From NCBI RefSeq assembly GCF_029227915.1, contig NC_079889.1, forward strand, positions 5,582,001 through 5,642,000: a stretch of DNA of 60,000 nt, written 5' to 3'. A program made the translations under genes and the position numbers. This DNA is from Hydractinia symbiolongicarpus (lineage: Eukaryota > Cnidaria > Hydrozoa > Anthoathecata > Hydractiniidae). This document shows positions 44,945 to 56,990 of this stretch, piece after piece (position 1 is the stretch's first letter; the number at the start of each line of letters is the position of its first letter). The notes beneath the pieces were generated by a model that did not search any database, was not told the DNA's origin, and saw only the letters and a list, made by a program, of their open reading frames with translations.

Positions 44945-45483
44945 TCTCTTATAATAATACGCTAAGTGTGTCTGTCTGTCACTTTTGCAAACACGATATT
45001 TTTTATCACCCGAATGCGCGAGTTTTTCGAGTTTTTTTGTTTTGACGTCAAAGGAAAGTATATTAAGATTAGTGAAGCCATTGCATTGCACTTTTAAATT
45101 TAAGGCTAAATAACTTGGAAACGAGTGGAAATAACTGACGTCATCTCCTGCGTAGGTAACTAGGGACCACTTTTGACCAATTTGGGTAAGTTTCCCAAAC
45201 CTGGGTCCCTGAATCCGTTTCGGGAATGGACAGATTATTGACGTCATCAAAAAATCTTCAAACCCTAATATCTCTGCAACCGTTTGTCAAAAATACACGA
45301 TCCTATACATTTTCTTGATCAGCGTTTCAAGATCTATACGATAAAGGCAACAGGCATACACATTTCTGAAAAAAAAGTTTTGTGTTCTGACATGTCTCTG
45401 CTGACGTCATCAAAATTTAAATGACGGTTGTTTTTCTCTGTTATCCTGCCTAAGTGGATTTTTCCACGGGCCTTATTGATTAG
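44945..45483 (+). mobile_element. Complete type-A non-autonomous Helitron, 539 bp
   Basis: Starts TCTCTTATAATAATACGCTA directly after CTAG of the previous copy. Ends with GTGGATTTTTCCACGG, GCCTTATTGATTAG, so the last four bases are TTAG, followed by T. Over the shared part it is very similar to the copy before it. Confidence 0.85.
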
Positions 45484-47374
45484 TAAACAATAATGTTGGC
45501 CAAGATAAAGGCAATGATACCAAATTGAATAAAAGCACCAACAGAAGAGCAGAAATTATTTTGCTGAAGATTTGTACATGGCTAAAAACGTTGTAAAATA
45601 TTCATCCTAACATGTCAAAAGATAAAAAATAAAAGGTATAAAGTTAAAAGCGTCAAAAAGAAAATATCAAAATGGCTACCGTTATACACATTGTCTTGCA
45701 AATTTTATGTCTACACTGGAATTTCATGTTGTACTCATTAAAGGAATGAGCAACAATGTGTGCGGTTGTTTGTGTTCAAAATGGCGTGTAAAATGATACG
45801 GATTCTCAGTAATTGGAATCCGGCTCTTTTGCTAGCCTAGCGGCTAGATCAAAGGAGCTATTACACTCCAGTACCATTTTAACACACGAACAGACAGACC
45901 GCGGGTTATTATTAATACTAATACCCTGTAATGATTTCGCGACAACACTATGTATTGCATTATTCACATACTAGATAGGGGAAGGGGAAGGAAGATAGGA
46001 TATAACCAAGGAGGTTTATATAACACACTTCATCAACGTGATTGATTGTGAACAAATCAGCATAAAGCCGTTTTAAAAGGTGATTTGTTATTTTTTTATA
46101 ATACTTATTATCATTACATTTTTATCATGATAAAGGTATAAGAAAATAATGATAAAACACCTTTTAAAGTACGTTTATGTTGATTTTTTAACTATTATTC
46201 ATGTTCTTTGCGTGCGTTATATTTCTTTTCTCTTTATTCTATTTTTTACGCTTTTTTATTTTTCTCATTTATAACACATATAACGAATATAAGTCAAACA
46301 TAATTTCTGTACTTATTATTATGCATTGCGTTCGTTCATGTTTCTTGCGTTTTAAAGGTCTAGTGTAAACGTCTTGCGCTTGCGATTGCGTCAAATTCTT
46401 AAACTAACATAGCGCATGCGTATATTGTTCGCGTTTGCGTCTGCATCGCAAATGTGAACCAGCGAATAGATTTTTCACTCATACTGCTAATTAAATTCCA
46501 ACGAACTGAATTTGTAAGTTCAGTTTTTCTTGATTTTCCACATGAACAAAGTTTTTGTTTAGAACACTCCACAAGTACTTTCATCACTGTTAGATTTTTT
46601 GACGTCTTTCATAACCTATCATATTTGCTTATTTCAATAAAAATTATATTGTGATAAAATTATGGCGAATATTAATGTTGGAGCTAACTGACTAAATATA
46701 CTTAAACAAATATTGTACCATTCTCCCCTTAAAAGTGCCGCGCTAACCGACGCAATCATATTTGTCAAATTTATCAGTGAATCCATTTTTGAGTGGTGAC
46801 TGTTGATGAGTTCATAAAATTGTTTTAGGCTGGTTCCCATTTCTTTTCCATATACACAATCAGCAATATTTGCAAGGGGGTTATACTGGTCGAAGGATTG
46901 TTTATGTGATGTTGTTGTCAGGATTAAGATTTATGTGGATTATTCCTTAGAAACACTGCAGCTAACAACTTGATCTTGGTTAGTGTTTAATGAACTTTTT
47001 GTACCCTGAATCATAAATATATACCCAAATCATTTGAACTTACCCGATGATGGGAGAAAGATCTTTCAAAACGTCGACAACAGCTATTATGTTTATGGAC
47101 TGATAAACGCGAAGCAATGTTAATAAAATTTGCACACCGAACAGAACAAACTAAAATATTATCTTCAATAATTACAATGTCTAATATTGTCTATAAAATC
47201 CTTTTAAATAGAAAATCGTTACGTTAGATAGAGATCGGTCTTAAACGTAATATGAGTATAAAGGTTGTATTTTAAGAGTTCTTTAAATGTTAAAGAAAAA
47301 AAGCTTCATTAAATAAAGTTTTAAAATTTCGGAGGTACGCTTGCTTAAAATAACAATACTATCTTACTTTAGAA
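45484..47374. other. Upstream region of Cys-rich peptide gene 2
   Basis: No gene supported. 46072-46170 is an imperfect palindrome (TTTTAAAAGGTG with CACCTTTTAAAG at the ends). 47044-47075 resembles a hammerhead-type motif. 47330-47374 is similar to the sequence upstream of gene 1, again ending in TTTAG-AA before the ATG. Confidence 0.4.
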
Positions 47375-47629
47375 ATGGCATCTTCAAGAAAACCTGGCTT
47401 CATTGTGTGTTCAATATTTCTTCTTGTGATATCTATCAATTACGCTTCTGCTGTGGATTGCATACAAGAGAATTATTGCTACGATCGTTTCCAAGATTGT
47501 TCAAAAGCAACAAAAGTTGAATTTGATTTGTTAAAGTGGATACGTTGTTTAGAAGAAAAAAGTAATTGCTATGGAATGTGTGGTCGGAACAAGTGGAAAA
47601 AATTACAACGACCATATCAGAGATATTAA
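47375..47629 (+). CDS. Small secreted six-cysteine peptide (copy 2)
   Basis: 84 aa. Signal peptide at residues 1-26 (FIVCSIFLLVISI, cleavage after ASA). The mature chain has the same C-x5-C-x6-C-x15-C-x6-C-x3-C spacing as the gene at 2897, with the core DRFQDC and WIRCLEE conserved. After the sixth cysteine the tail differs and is basic (GRNKWKKLQRPYQRY). The frame is intact, and upstream DNA similarity to copy 1 indicates duplication of a segment including the promoter-proximal region. No function is known to me. A secreted effector, toxin-like or antimicrobial role is possible but unproven. Confidence 0.75.
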   Translation: MASSRKPGFIVCSIFLLVISINYASAVDCIQENYCYDRFQDCSKATKVEFDLLKWIRCLEEKSNCYGMCGRNKWKKLQRPYQRY

Positions 47630-50539
47630 AGGAGAAAAAGCATGTCAATATGTTGCCTGGAATTATTCGAAATCAATCAATATGGACGACTTAGGCAGAC
47701 AGACTATATATATCCCTATCCCTGTGTCAACTATTTTGATAATGACAGTGTTAAACTTGTAAGGTCGTGTTGTCTGGGTTATCTTTAGAATAATAGTTGT
47801 AAGGCTATCTATGTATATATTTAAAACTTTCTAACTCTCTTATGTCATCAAGATAGGTTATTGTGGTAAATCGATCGAGTATAAGAATATGATAGGGAGT
47901 GCTGCCTAGCTTAACTGACTAAGTATGTTATTGCATTAAAACAACATGTGGCTTAAAACAAATCATAACTGGTTTATTGATCTCCGCCGAGACCGCTACG
48001 CGAGGCAGAATTTTTAAAATCGCCTTGGCTGGACGTACAGGGTTGCCATATTTAGGCTAAAATATTTGTGCGGACCCTGGCCATTATTATTTATTTATTT
48101 TGATTTTTTTGTTGTTACCTGTAAAGCCAATAGGAAATCTACATTTCGTTTACAACTAATATGAATCCAGATTGTAAATAATCTGATCTTCACGACCTTC
48201 TAGTATTCTACGTTCTTTGGCCAAAGTCGCTTTAGATTATCACTTCAAGCATTTCTGGTTGAACTGAATCGTCCTTTGGCTGTGCCTGTCCTGTAGGGAA
48301 TCTCTTTTAGGGTTTGCTTGTTGGTGAGAATTCCAGAGTAGTTTATATTATAGTATACTTAAATGTCGTTATCTGTTCATGTCTTCAACCTAGTCAACAG
48401 GCTATAAAACAGCTAGCTAAAGCTACTAGTTAAGCAAAGTGTTTGGATTAAAAGTGAGCCAACTGGACGTAGGGACCCCTTTTTCTTAAGTTTTACAAGG
48501 GTTTTAATTATCCATTTGGGTGACTTTCAGATTTTTTATTCAAAAGTTTGGGTACTTTGTCAAACCTGCTTGGTAAATTCCCTAACCCACTAAAACCATT
48601 CACAAAATATTTTTCCAGGCTTCAATTGAATAAACGTATACTTAAATTTTGTATAAATCAATTGTCCCTAGCTACACTTAATCCCATCTTATAATAGCTT
48701 TCCAGAACCCAAACCCAAATGGACATGCTAAAATAAAAATAGTCTATTTCACACCTTATTGCTCATTATAACTGGGATATATATTAACTTAACATGTTGA
48801 CTCTGGAACACGTACATATAATTAGGGTTTTTTATGTACACATTTCTTTATAAGAACCTTGTTTATAAAAACGTTGAGGCTGAGATTTTGTTAAATATTA
48901 AAAACATTTAAGAACGTACCCAACAAAAAATAATACAAAATAATGAGTCTACAATTGCTGTATATGTATAATACAATTAAAGAACACTTGAGGCTGAAAA
49001 AGCGTAAAAATAGGAGCATTCAGCATGCTCAAAAACTTAGACGTTCTCAAACCGATATATATTTTACTGAAACTTTGTTTTTCCGATGTTGTACAAATTT
49101 TTGAAGGAATGTATCTAAAAAATCAAATATTTTCACAAATAATTATAATTTTAGTGTTTCTTACATGTAAAATGATGGTGTGAACACTGTCAATAAAATC
49201 ATGTATATATACTTTATCTGTCTCGTATATGCGTTCTCAGTCATGATGGTTTAAAATTGGATGGAGAGATAAATAAGGGATAAATATGCTGTGTATGGAC
49301 AAAATCTTACCATGTGAAAAGTACATTTCATGTAAACAGGGGACTTTTCCAGCCAATGTCCTTTCCAAAAAACTCGTGAAACTATGTCCATCGTGAACTT
49401 GTTAAAGTTATAAAAAAGTGTTAGATGAAGGGTATGGAATAAAAAGAGGTGAAACTTATGTGTGAATTGCATTAATTATTTTGTACAAACACCCAAAAAT
49501 GGCAATTTGCACTAATCAGTTTCGTACTACGCAAAAATATTAAGATTGTCACTAACGTAAATTAAATGGGCTATATGATTAAATAATGTTAAGTATCCCA
49601 TAAAAACCCCAATTACCGACTTTTATACAGCACAGTCTGGGCACTAGTAAAGAGCTTGTAGATACAAATTTAGCCTGTTTTTGTTTGACTTGATATCCCA
49701 GTCAAGTTTCTCGGTCACTTTCTCACAAAGAATTGTTTGTGATGGAGAAAGGCAGAAATGTGTAACCTTCTGTTGTTTCTTTCCTAATTCTTTGTTTTTT
49801 ATACTAACGTTTAACTTTCAAAAAACATGTTGAAATGGTGCTGCTAGTCGTCTCCGTGTTATATTAGCTTTATTAAAACAAAAACAACTTACAGTTATTG
49901 ATGGTAAAAGGGTATTTTAAGCTCTGTGGCTGCAGAGGCAATTAGTATTGAAGTATTTGTTAGAAAATACATGACACACTGCTAGATATTACACATATTT
50001 TCCTTCTAATCAACCTTTATAGTATTAATTGAATATGGCTAGATGGATGAAAGCCACCATATGTACAATGTATGCTTAGCTATGGTTACCTGAAATATGG
50101 ACAACCAAACAAGAATTAGAGCTGGCTAGCTAATTGTAGAGAAAGTAGAAGAAATGGATAATCGAATATCATGCTGAAAGAATCAAAATATGGATATTAC
50201 GTGATTATCTAAAAGCGAATATTTAACTCCACTGACTACATAACATTATGGTTTAGCATCTGTTAAAATAACTTTGAATTAAATGTGATTGAATGGGAAG
50301 TCATCGGATGAAAAGCGAATGAGTAAAAACATTTAAACATCCATATAGCTACCATAATTTTGTTGTTTTGATGCAGACAAAGACGTGGAATCAAAGACAT
50401 ATTTTCATTGTCAGAAAAGTTTGACCTATGAAACGGATTATATTCTTCACTATTTTCTTTGATAAAGTCTGTAAAACATCGCCCATAAAAATGTTCCGTA
50501 ATTTACCAAACTTTAACGTTAAAATAATAATAACATCAA
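47630..50539. other. Noncoding stretch
   Basis: No gene supported. Short frames only. 47980-48060 is somewhat GC-richer (CCGCCGAGACCGCTACGCGA) and could be the edge of an unknown repeat. Confidence 0.35.
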
Positions 50540-51114
50540 AGAAAATAATAATAAATTAATGAAGCCATTAAAGTACACTTAAAATTTGAGGCCAAATAAC
50601 TTGGTAACGAGGTGGTGACGTCAATGACTTTTCACCGTGTGGGTAACTAGGGACTACCTAGGAGCAATTTGCGAAATTTTCCCAAACCTGGGTTCCCAAA
50701 TCCGTTTCGGAATGGACGGATTGACGGTGTCATCAAAAAACCTTCAAACCCTAATATCTCTGCAACCGTTTGTCAAAAGTACATGATCCTATGCATTTTC
50801 GTGATCAGCGTTTTAAGATCTATACAATGAAGGCAACAGGTATACAATTTTTTTTGAAAAAGTTTTGTTTTGACGGGCCATTGCTGACGTTAGCAAAATC
50901 TTTAAATTTTATATCTCATTAACCGTTCATTAAAACCACACGAACATATACATTTTCTTGATCAGCAGTTTAAGCTCTACACAATAGAGGCAACGTGAAA
51001 ACATAGTTCTAATTCTCTTTTGTAGATCGGTTGCTGACGTCACCAAAATTCAAATAACGCTTTTTTTTTTTTTATCCTGCATCAGTGGATGTTTCCACGG
51101 GCTTAATTGACTAG
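50540..51114 (+). mobile_element. Type-A Helitron lacking its 5' end
   Basis: The interior matches 44480-44944 in order (GAAGCCATTAAAGTACAC, CAAATAACTTGGTAACGAGG, ATCTCTGCAACCGTTTGTC, CCTATGCATTTTCGTGATC). It ends GTGGATGTTTCCAC, GGGCTTAATTGACTAG, followed by T. The TC start is replaced by AT-rich sequence. Confidence 0.78.
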
Positions 51115-51814
51115 TAATACAATTATTATATACGTTTTGCATCACATGAAGTATTGATTTGTCTTTTCTTAATAAATTGCATTTTCAAATCATTGAAGTG
51201 CTCCCTTGAAAAGACAACATGCTCAATATAGCCAAGTTATGTTATTCACAAATGCTTTGAATGAAAGAAGATATCTGAAAACAAAGAATAAAATGTATAT
51301 GTCAACAACATTTGGTTAAGTTTTAACTAGTTTGTAGTGACCAATACTAGTGTGTGGCTAAAATATAAAATCCAAATCAATTAACTTAGCTAGCTAAACG
51401 CCGGAAAAGAATGTAAACCAGGAACTGTAAAATAAACTGTTTTAAAATGTAAAACAGGAATTTTTAATAATCCTAATGGGTATAAAATAAATGCCATTTT
51501 TTATTTCTTTCACCGAAAGTTCATGGTTAGCCCATTTGACATGTTAATTTGAAAAATAAGGTAAACAAACTACATGTGCATCACTTCGTGGAAAAATTAA
51601 AATTGTCTTTATACTAACTTTTTTTCATGTTAGTATGTTTATTCTGGCTGTGTATTTTGCGTAATGGAAATGGATACTAAAATAGGTACATTGTTAATCT
51701 TAAAAATTTATTAAAAATATTACTTTGTTAAAAGTTAATAATTCATATTAGCATAAAAACATTCACATAAATATACATTTGTCAAGGAAATGGAAGGGAA
51801 AATTTAGCTTTGGG
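51115..51814. other. Noncoding stretch
   Basis: AT-rich, no feature recognised. Confidence 0.35.
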
Positions 51815-51970
51815 TGGATTGTCCCAGTTACTCGAAATTGGTTTTATTTTGGTCCCAGGTGATCCCTAGTTACCCACGAAAGAGATAAAGTTATTTCCAT
51901 ACATTTTTCAGTTCTTTAGTCTCAAAATTAAAAGCGAAATGTAATGGATCTACTTATCTGAATAAAGTAG
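51815..51970 (-). mobile_element. Type-A Helitron fragment
   Basis: Minus-strand match to a short part of type A (GGTCCCAGGTGATCCCTAGT with TTACCCACG and CTTTAGTCTCAAAATTA in plus orientation). Both ends missing. Confidence 0.5.
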
Positions 51971-52700
51971 CATGCAGTCGGCCAGCAAGCTCAAACATTC
52001 CCCGAAGTAACATCAGGATGAGGGCATAATACAGGCAAACTTTGTGACACATCTTTATACCTCAGGCATGATAACTTTGTCGCATGTTCGCTTTAAATGG
52101 AAATACAGCCAGCCAGGTCGCCGATACCCCTCCAGCTAAAACAGTAACTTTGCAATTTTATTTTACATAGTATTATACATAGTAAGAATTTTCAAAGTAG
52201 CTATACAATTTCGCTAACAATAAAAATACAGACTACAGACTGTCGACCGTAATTTTATTGTGCGGAATAAGTTCTCATGAGAGTCCCAAAATAAATACAT
52301 CCGTTTAAAATAAAATATATCCAAGTTATAAAATTAATTGTAATTAATTTTGTAGGACCAATTAATTAATTGTAGTAAAACTTATAACCTAAATAACCTA
52401 AATGCATTTACCATAGAAAATAAATACAGCCAACGGTATTTGGCTAGTAATAAAATGTGAAAGTCTATCATTTTTTAACCATAACTTAGCTGGTCAGAAC
52501 GTAAGTTGCGGATCAGATTGGTGAAGGTAACACGAAAAGAAACAACAACAAAAGTGAGTGGGTAAACCTTAACAGAGCAACATAAATATAGCTGGATAGC
52601 TAGCACGTAAGCTATGCTATCTATACGATCTACGTTTGTAGGTGAAATTTTTAAATTGTTGTTTAAGATTTATACATCGCTAAAAAACGTTATTAAAACA
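51971..52700 (-). mobile_element. Diverged type-B Helitron remnant
   Basis: Type-B landmarks in minus orientation, in order: AATACAGCCAGCCAGG, CCTCCAGCTAAAACAGTAA, AGCCAACGGTATTTGGCTA, GATCAGATTGGTGAAGGTAA, TTTAAGATTTATACATCGC. Ends not recognisable. More diverged than the chain copies. Confidence 0.5.
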
Positions 52701-55599
52701 TTTTTAGTTTTTTTTCAAAATCGGCTTGCCTACCTATTATTAAGGAATTTTTTTTAAATTGTTTATTCGTTGCCTTCGTTGTAGTGAAACTCAAGATAAT
52801 GTATGTGCTTGAGAGATTGAGGTTTAAATAATCGCAAATGTCTCATATTGCGAATTTTTTAGATAAACAAAACATCGATTCTGTTTGTCCCATATACGCG
52901 TAAATAAATAGTTCGTTGTAAAATCCACTCGTTTTAGGACGCTAACATTTACGAACATGTATCTCGATGACGCAACTAATTGCCCGGCCAAATATAAATA
53001 AATGTTTTTATGAATTTGTCAAACTACTCCGTCTATTTAGATTGAACTGCTTATTAAGAACGAACTTCTTGTTGATAATAGGTAATATGAAATGGATGTC
53101 GGAAATCAATATTTGGTCAATAACACGATAAACATAACAGTATTATGTTAAAAAAATTTTGTCAACAAAAAGGATTTCCGGATAAGAGTTATATCTATCC
53201 TTCTAGGTTATATAGAGTATAATTCCTTCTAGAAAGAATAAACCGAGGAAATCGCCTTTATTGTAAATATTATTAAAAATATAGTTAATCTTCTTTGCTA
53301 CCCTTGTTTGTTTAGAATTAGTCACATGATATGTTGAACTCCAATTAACCGCAACACGTTTAGAACAAAAATGCAGCTCAAAAATGATAAAGAGACATTA
53401 ACTTGGTAAAAGCCCGTATTTTAAGGATACCTTAAGAGCAGAATCTTTCACGGGCAGAAAAAGTTCGCGTTTTACTTGTTTCTTGGTCATTTTCGCACAT
53501 GTTTATGCCACTGATATTTTCAGTCAGCCGAACGCAAAAGCTTTTTCACCACACAAAAATTAAAAACCGTGCTCATCTCAAAGTTAGTGATACATATCTT
53601 CTTATTATAAGGGTTTTGATAAAAAGGACGATGTGACAAAAACGTAGCAAATATTGTAGCTGCGGCGGTGCGATGTGGTTCAAAATCCACATTGTCAAGA
53701 AATCTGATAGGCGATTCCAGGGCTATTAATACACTTGTTTATTTAATCACGTAGGCTATGATAGTCAAATAAACATACCAGAAAACACTTTATGTAACAC
53801 ACAGATAAAGGTCTTTAGCACACGTGTAATATTTATTTATTTATTTGATGTTAAAAAATGTGGAACAGTTTTGCCACGGATAAGAAAGTTTACTTTGTAA
53901 GAAAAAGCTTATGTGGTATAGTAACTGTTTTTTAACTTTATCAATTCTTTTATCAATTCTTTTTCGAAGAGATTTTTGTAATCACCCAATTTTCCGAAGT
54001 TAGTAAATTCATTTTCGTCAATCCCCGAACTTTTGCATTTGACGAGAACACCCTTTTAGTGAAAGGTTGTTATAAATTGGAAAGAAATCTGTACAATCCT
54101 AAAATAGGTAACAAACGTCGTCTTCTTTTAATCGAGAAAGTATTACACCAGTTGTGAAATAAATAAAATAGATGGATAACAAGGATTGTTGTTTCGGTAA
54201 AGCACAAATGAACATTTCGTATGTTGTCTTTATCCATTTGCCAATTTTTCCACTCTGTCTTCAGTTCTAAATGTAAAGATATTACACAATTTCGCAAATA
54301 TTGTCGAGTCATGTAATTTAGCATGCATACAAAAACTTATTTGGCAGGATCTTTACTGAAACAGCTTTGATGGAAGTTTTGGTATGTAGTAAATGCGATA
54401 AATCTTTGCAGGAGAGAATAGACACACAAGATACTGTTATCGTCCTTTTTTCAGTAGTTTAACAATAATTTTCCGGTTGTTTACAAATAAAGAAGCGAAG
54501 AAATATAACATGTCATTGGCCACTTTCACGTTATTATCAAGTACTTCCCTATCCACGCCGGGCTTTGTAAAGGATATTTACATTTCTGAAAAACGATATA
54601 AAAAAGGTCTCATATTATTACCTATAACTACGGTAGGCAGTTACTTACTTTATTTAATGCTTGTTAAAAATCATGGCAAACATTTTTATTCAGATTCTTG
54701 TGTTGGTACCTCTTTGTTTACTATTTGTCCATATTTTGTCTTAAACCAAGCAACGCTAAAGCATTAAGTGATTTGTGGCATTTTTGCTAATATTTGATTT
54801 TTAAAACACTTTTAAGGCATGCTGTTGCTGTTGTGTATAGGATTTTTAATTAATAATTCTAACCAGCATAATTCTCTGTAGTGACTGAATTTGCTTAGTG
54901 TAAAAAAACCCTAGTAAAAAGGATTAAAGCTTTTTAGTATTTTTTAATATTATGAACCTTATTTAAACTCGTTAGGATCTCCTCCTAAATTAACAACAAT
55001 TTTCTATCGGTCCATATATGGCAATCTAAAAGTCAGGCTTTTAGTTTTATTAGTTGCACCCAGTATTAATATCACAGGCATGCAGGAGGACAAGACAAAT
55101 AGCGAGATTTCTAAAAGTAGAGGGGTATAGTAAATGAATTTAATTAAACGGTTAGCAACAAAGCCGAGGGACCAAGATTAACATTTTTCAGGCGCTCGCA
55201 GCAAAATATTGTTGCACTTACTTCTTGACGTGAAAAACGAGAATTGCAATACTACAACACTGCGTTCATCCATGGCTAAACCACAAGTTCAACAGGGTTG
55301 TTTCCACAATCGTTTTTTTTTTAACAAACTACTGCGACAGAGAAAACGGTTTTTCTTAACTCCTTTTTGCTATGTTTCATGGTTATAATACTCTTACTCA
55401 GCTTTTATATTTATTAGGCACCAATATGCCAAATATTAGGTCGCATACCTCTCAGAGCTTTAGATATTGGCTATTAATCGAAGCTATCCCTAAAAAATCT
55501 CTATGAATTCCTTATAATCGGGGAAATATAATAACTTTTGTTAGGATTATTTTTAGGACTTAAAAGTTAAAAAACAAGTTCTTCAAAGAATATTTGTTA
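52701..55599. other. Noncoding stretch
   Basis: No gene supported. At about 53672 a short stem-loop (ATGTGG-TTCAAAAT-CCACAT) looks like a tRNA T arm, but no box A is placed correctly. Frames at 54070 and 54477 lack recognisable features. Confidence 0.35.
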
Positions 55600-55940
55600 C
55601 GTGACTAATCCGATTACTTGATTTGTTTGTAATTTACCCGAAAATCAAGTAAAAGGATTTTCGGGCAACTTCTAGCCTGTATTCATGCACCTATGTAAGA
55701 TAAGAACGGAAAAATATGTTAAATAATTTTTACTTAGCTGTCAGAAACTTTATATAGAAGGTTAAAATTGTCTCTAGAACGTTAGTAATTGAATTTTAAT
55801 TCAAATAATGGCATATTAGACAATTTTAAAGCTTCCAACGACGTCACAGAAAAAGTTGCCGTCCCCCCTCCCCCCAACCTTCCTACCCTTCTCCCTCCTC
55901 GGTCATGATATGTTCAAAATACTCGGACTGAACAGGATTA
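55600..55940 (+). repeat. Dispersed repeat 'C', copy 2
   Basis: Aligns with 3760-4200 in the same orientation (see there). The GC-rich palindromic tail is replaced by a C-rich run (CCGTCCCCCCTCCCCCC). Confidence 0.5.
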
Positions 55941-56710
55941 AGCTTTTAAAGAAATATTTTATATGTTTTCTCTTTGCCTTGACAACAATTAATGCAATTG
56001 GAATTTATCGCAAGTTTTCGCCCACACAAAAACAACACAAATAAACCCTGAATGTTGAAACACTGAGCTGTCACTTTTCTGTTTTATTGAACATATCGCA
56101 CAGTACAAATAAAAACAAACTGCAAAACTTTCTTGACGTACGAAAACTTTGTTTGTATTTTTTTAATATATCTTTTTAATCAAAAACTGAATTTATAATG
56201 ATGTTAGTTGTTTACATGAAACATTGACAAAAACAAATATATGATCAGAATCAGTTTTTAATTACTGAACTAAAACATAAACTTTATGACGAAGAAGCTC
56301 AAGATAACGACTGACGAAACAAACATCAACAGTGAAAAATATTTTTCAAAATTATAAATTGTTAGAAGTAGCTACAAGCAGGTATCAAAAGTAACACAGC
56401 ATTTTTTTGAATTAAATCAAGCGGAATATTTTCGTTGTTCATTACCAAATTGTTGTTAGGATTTAGGATTTAGAATTTTAGGCTGCACTCACTGTTGTTG
56501 ACGATGGAAATGAGGTTAATTTCCTAACAATCTCAGCTATTGAAATTCGAAAGGTTGTGTAATAATAATACATAGTTAATTGTGAACTAATTGATGCATT
56601 TCTCCAGAGAATACACAAAGATCTGATTTTTTTTAACCCAAGCAAACTCAGGACGTTATTATACGAAAGCATTCCTTTTTCAGATTTAAAATGTTCTTTT
56701 TTGTCCATTC
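55941..56710. other. Upstream region of Cys-rich peptide gene 3
   Basis: No gene seen. A pyrimidine-rich stretch ending CATTCAG at 56712 is a likely splice acceptor for the exon that carries the peptide start. Confidence 0.4.
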
Positions 56711-56726
56711 AGGTTTTCCAACGAAA

Positions 56727-56990
56727 ATGATAAAACTGGTGTTATGTTTTGCGACTCTGGCAGCCGTATGCATTACCTACTCTGCTGCAGTAAATTGCAA
56801 GTTTTGTTCAGATAGATATCAGGATTGTACAGAAAAACTAAGAGAGGACATGAGGGAAAAAATCGCCTGTATTAGAAATGACATGGAGTGCAGAAAGAAT
56901 CTTTGCCCGACTAAACAAGGTAGTCATGGAATGACAAAGGTTGACAAAAGATTTCTGAACGATAAAAAGATACAGTCGCAGAATTATTGA
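56727..56990 (+). CDS. Small secreted six-cysteine peptide (copy 3, diverged)
   Basis: 87 aa from the preferred start (MIKLVLCFATLAAVC...). An in-frame upstream ATG at 56691 would put 12 non-signal residues first, and lies before the probable acceptor CAG at 56710-56712. The signal peptide is cleaved near SAA (residue 21). The mature chain has C-x2-C-x6-C-x13-C-x6-C-x4-C with the core DRYQDC, so it belongs to the same family as 2897 and 47375. The spacing between C1-C2 and C3-C4 is shorter. The C-terminal tail is basic (KVDKRFLNDKK) and includes a KR pair that could be a processing site. The function is unknown to me. Confidence 0.7.
   Translation: MIKLVLCFATLAAVCITYSAAVNCKFCSDRYQDCTEKLREDMREKIACIRNDMECRKNLCPTKQGSHGMTKVDKRFLNDKKIQSQNY

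Noticed and set aside
44747-45250. 167-codon minus-strand ORF
   Set aside because: It spans the junction of two non-coding Helitrons and is matched by decayed frames in other copies.
46634-46840. 68-codon minus-strand ORF
   Set aside because: No recognisable domain, and the C-terminal half is generic hydrophobic sequence.
53640-53710. Possible tRNA T arm
   Set aside because: A six-base stem with a TTCAAAAT loop is present, but there is no acceptor stem, box A or anticodon arm at the correct spacing.
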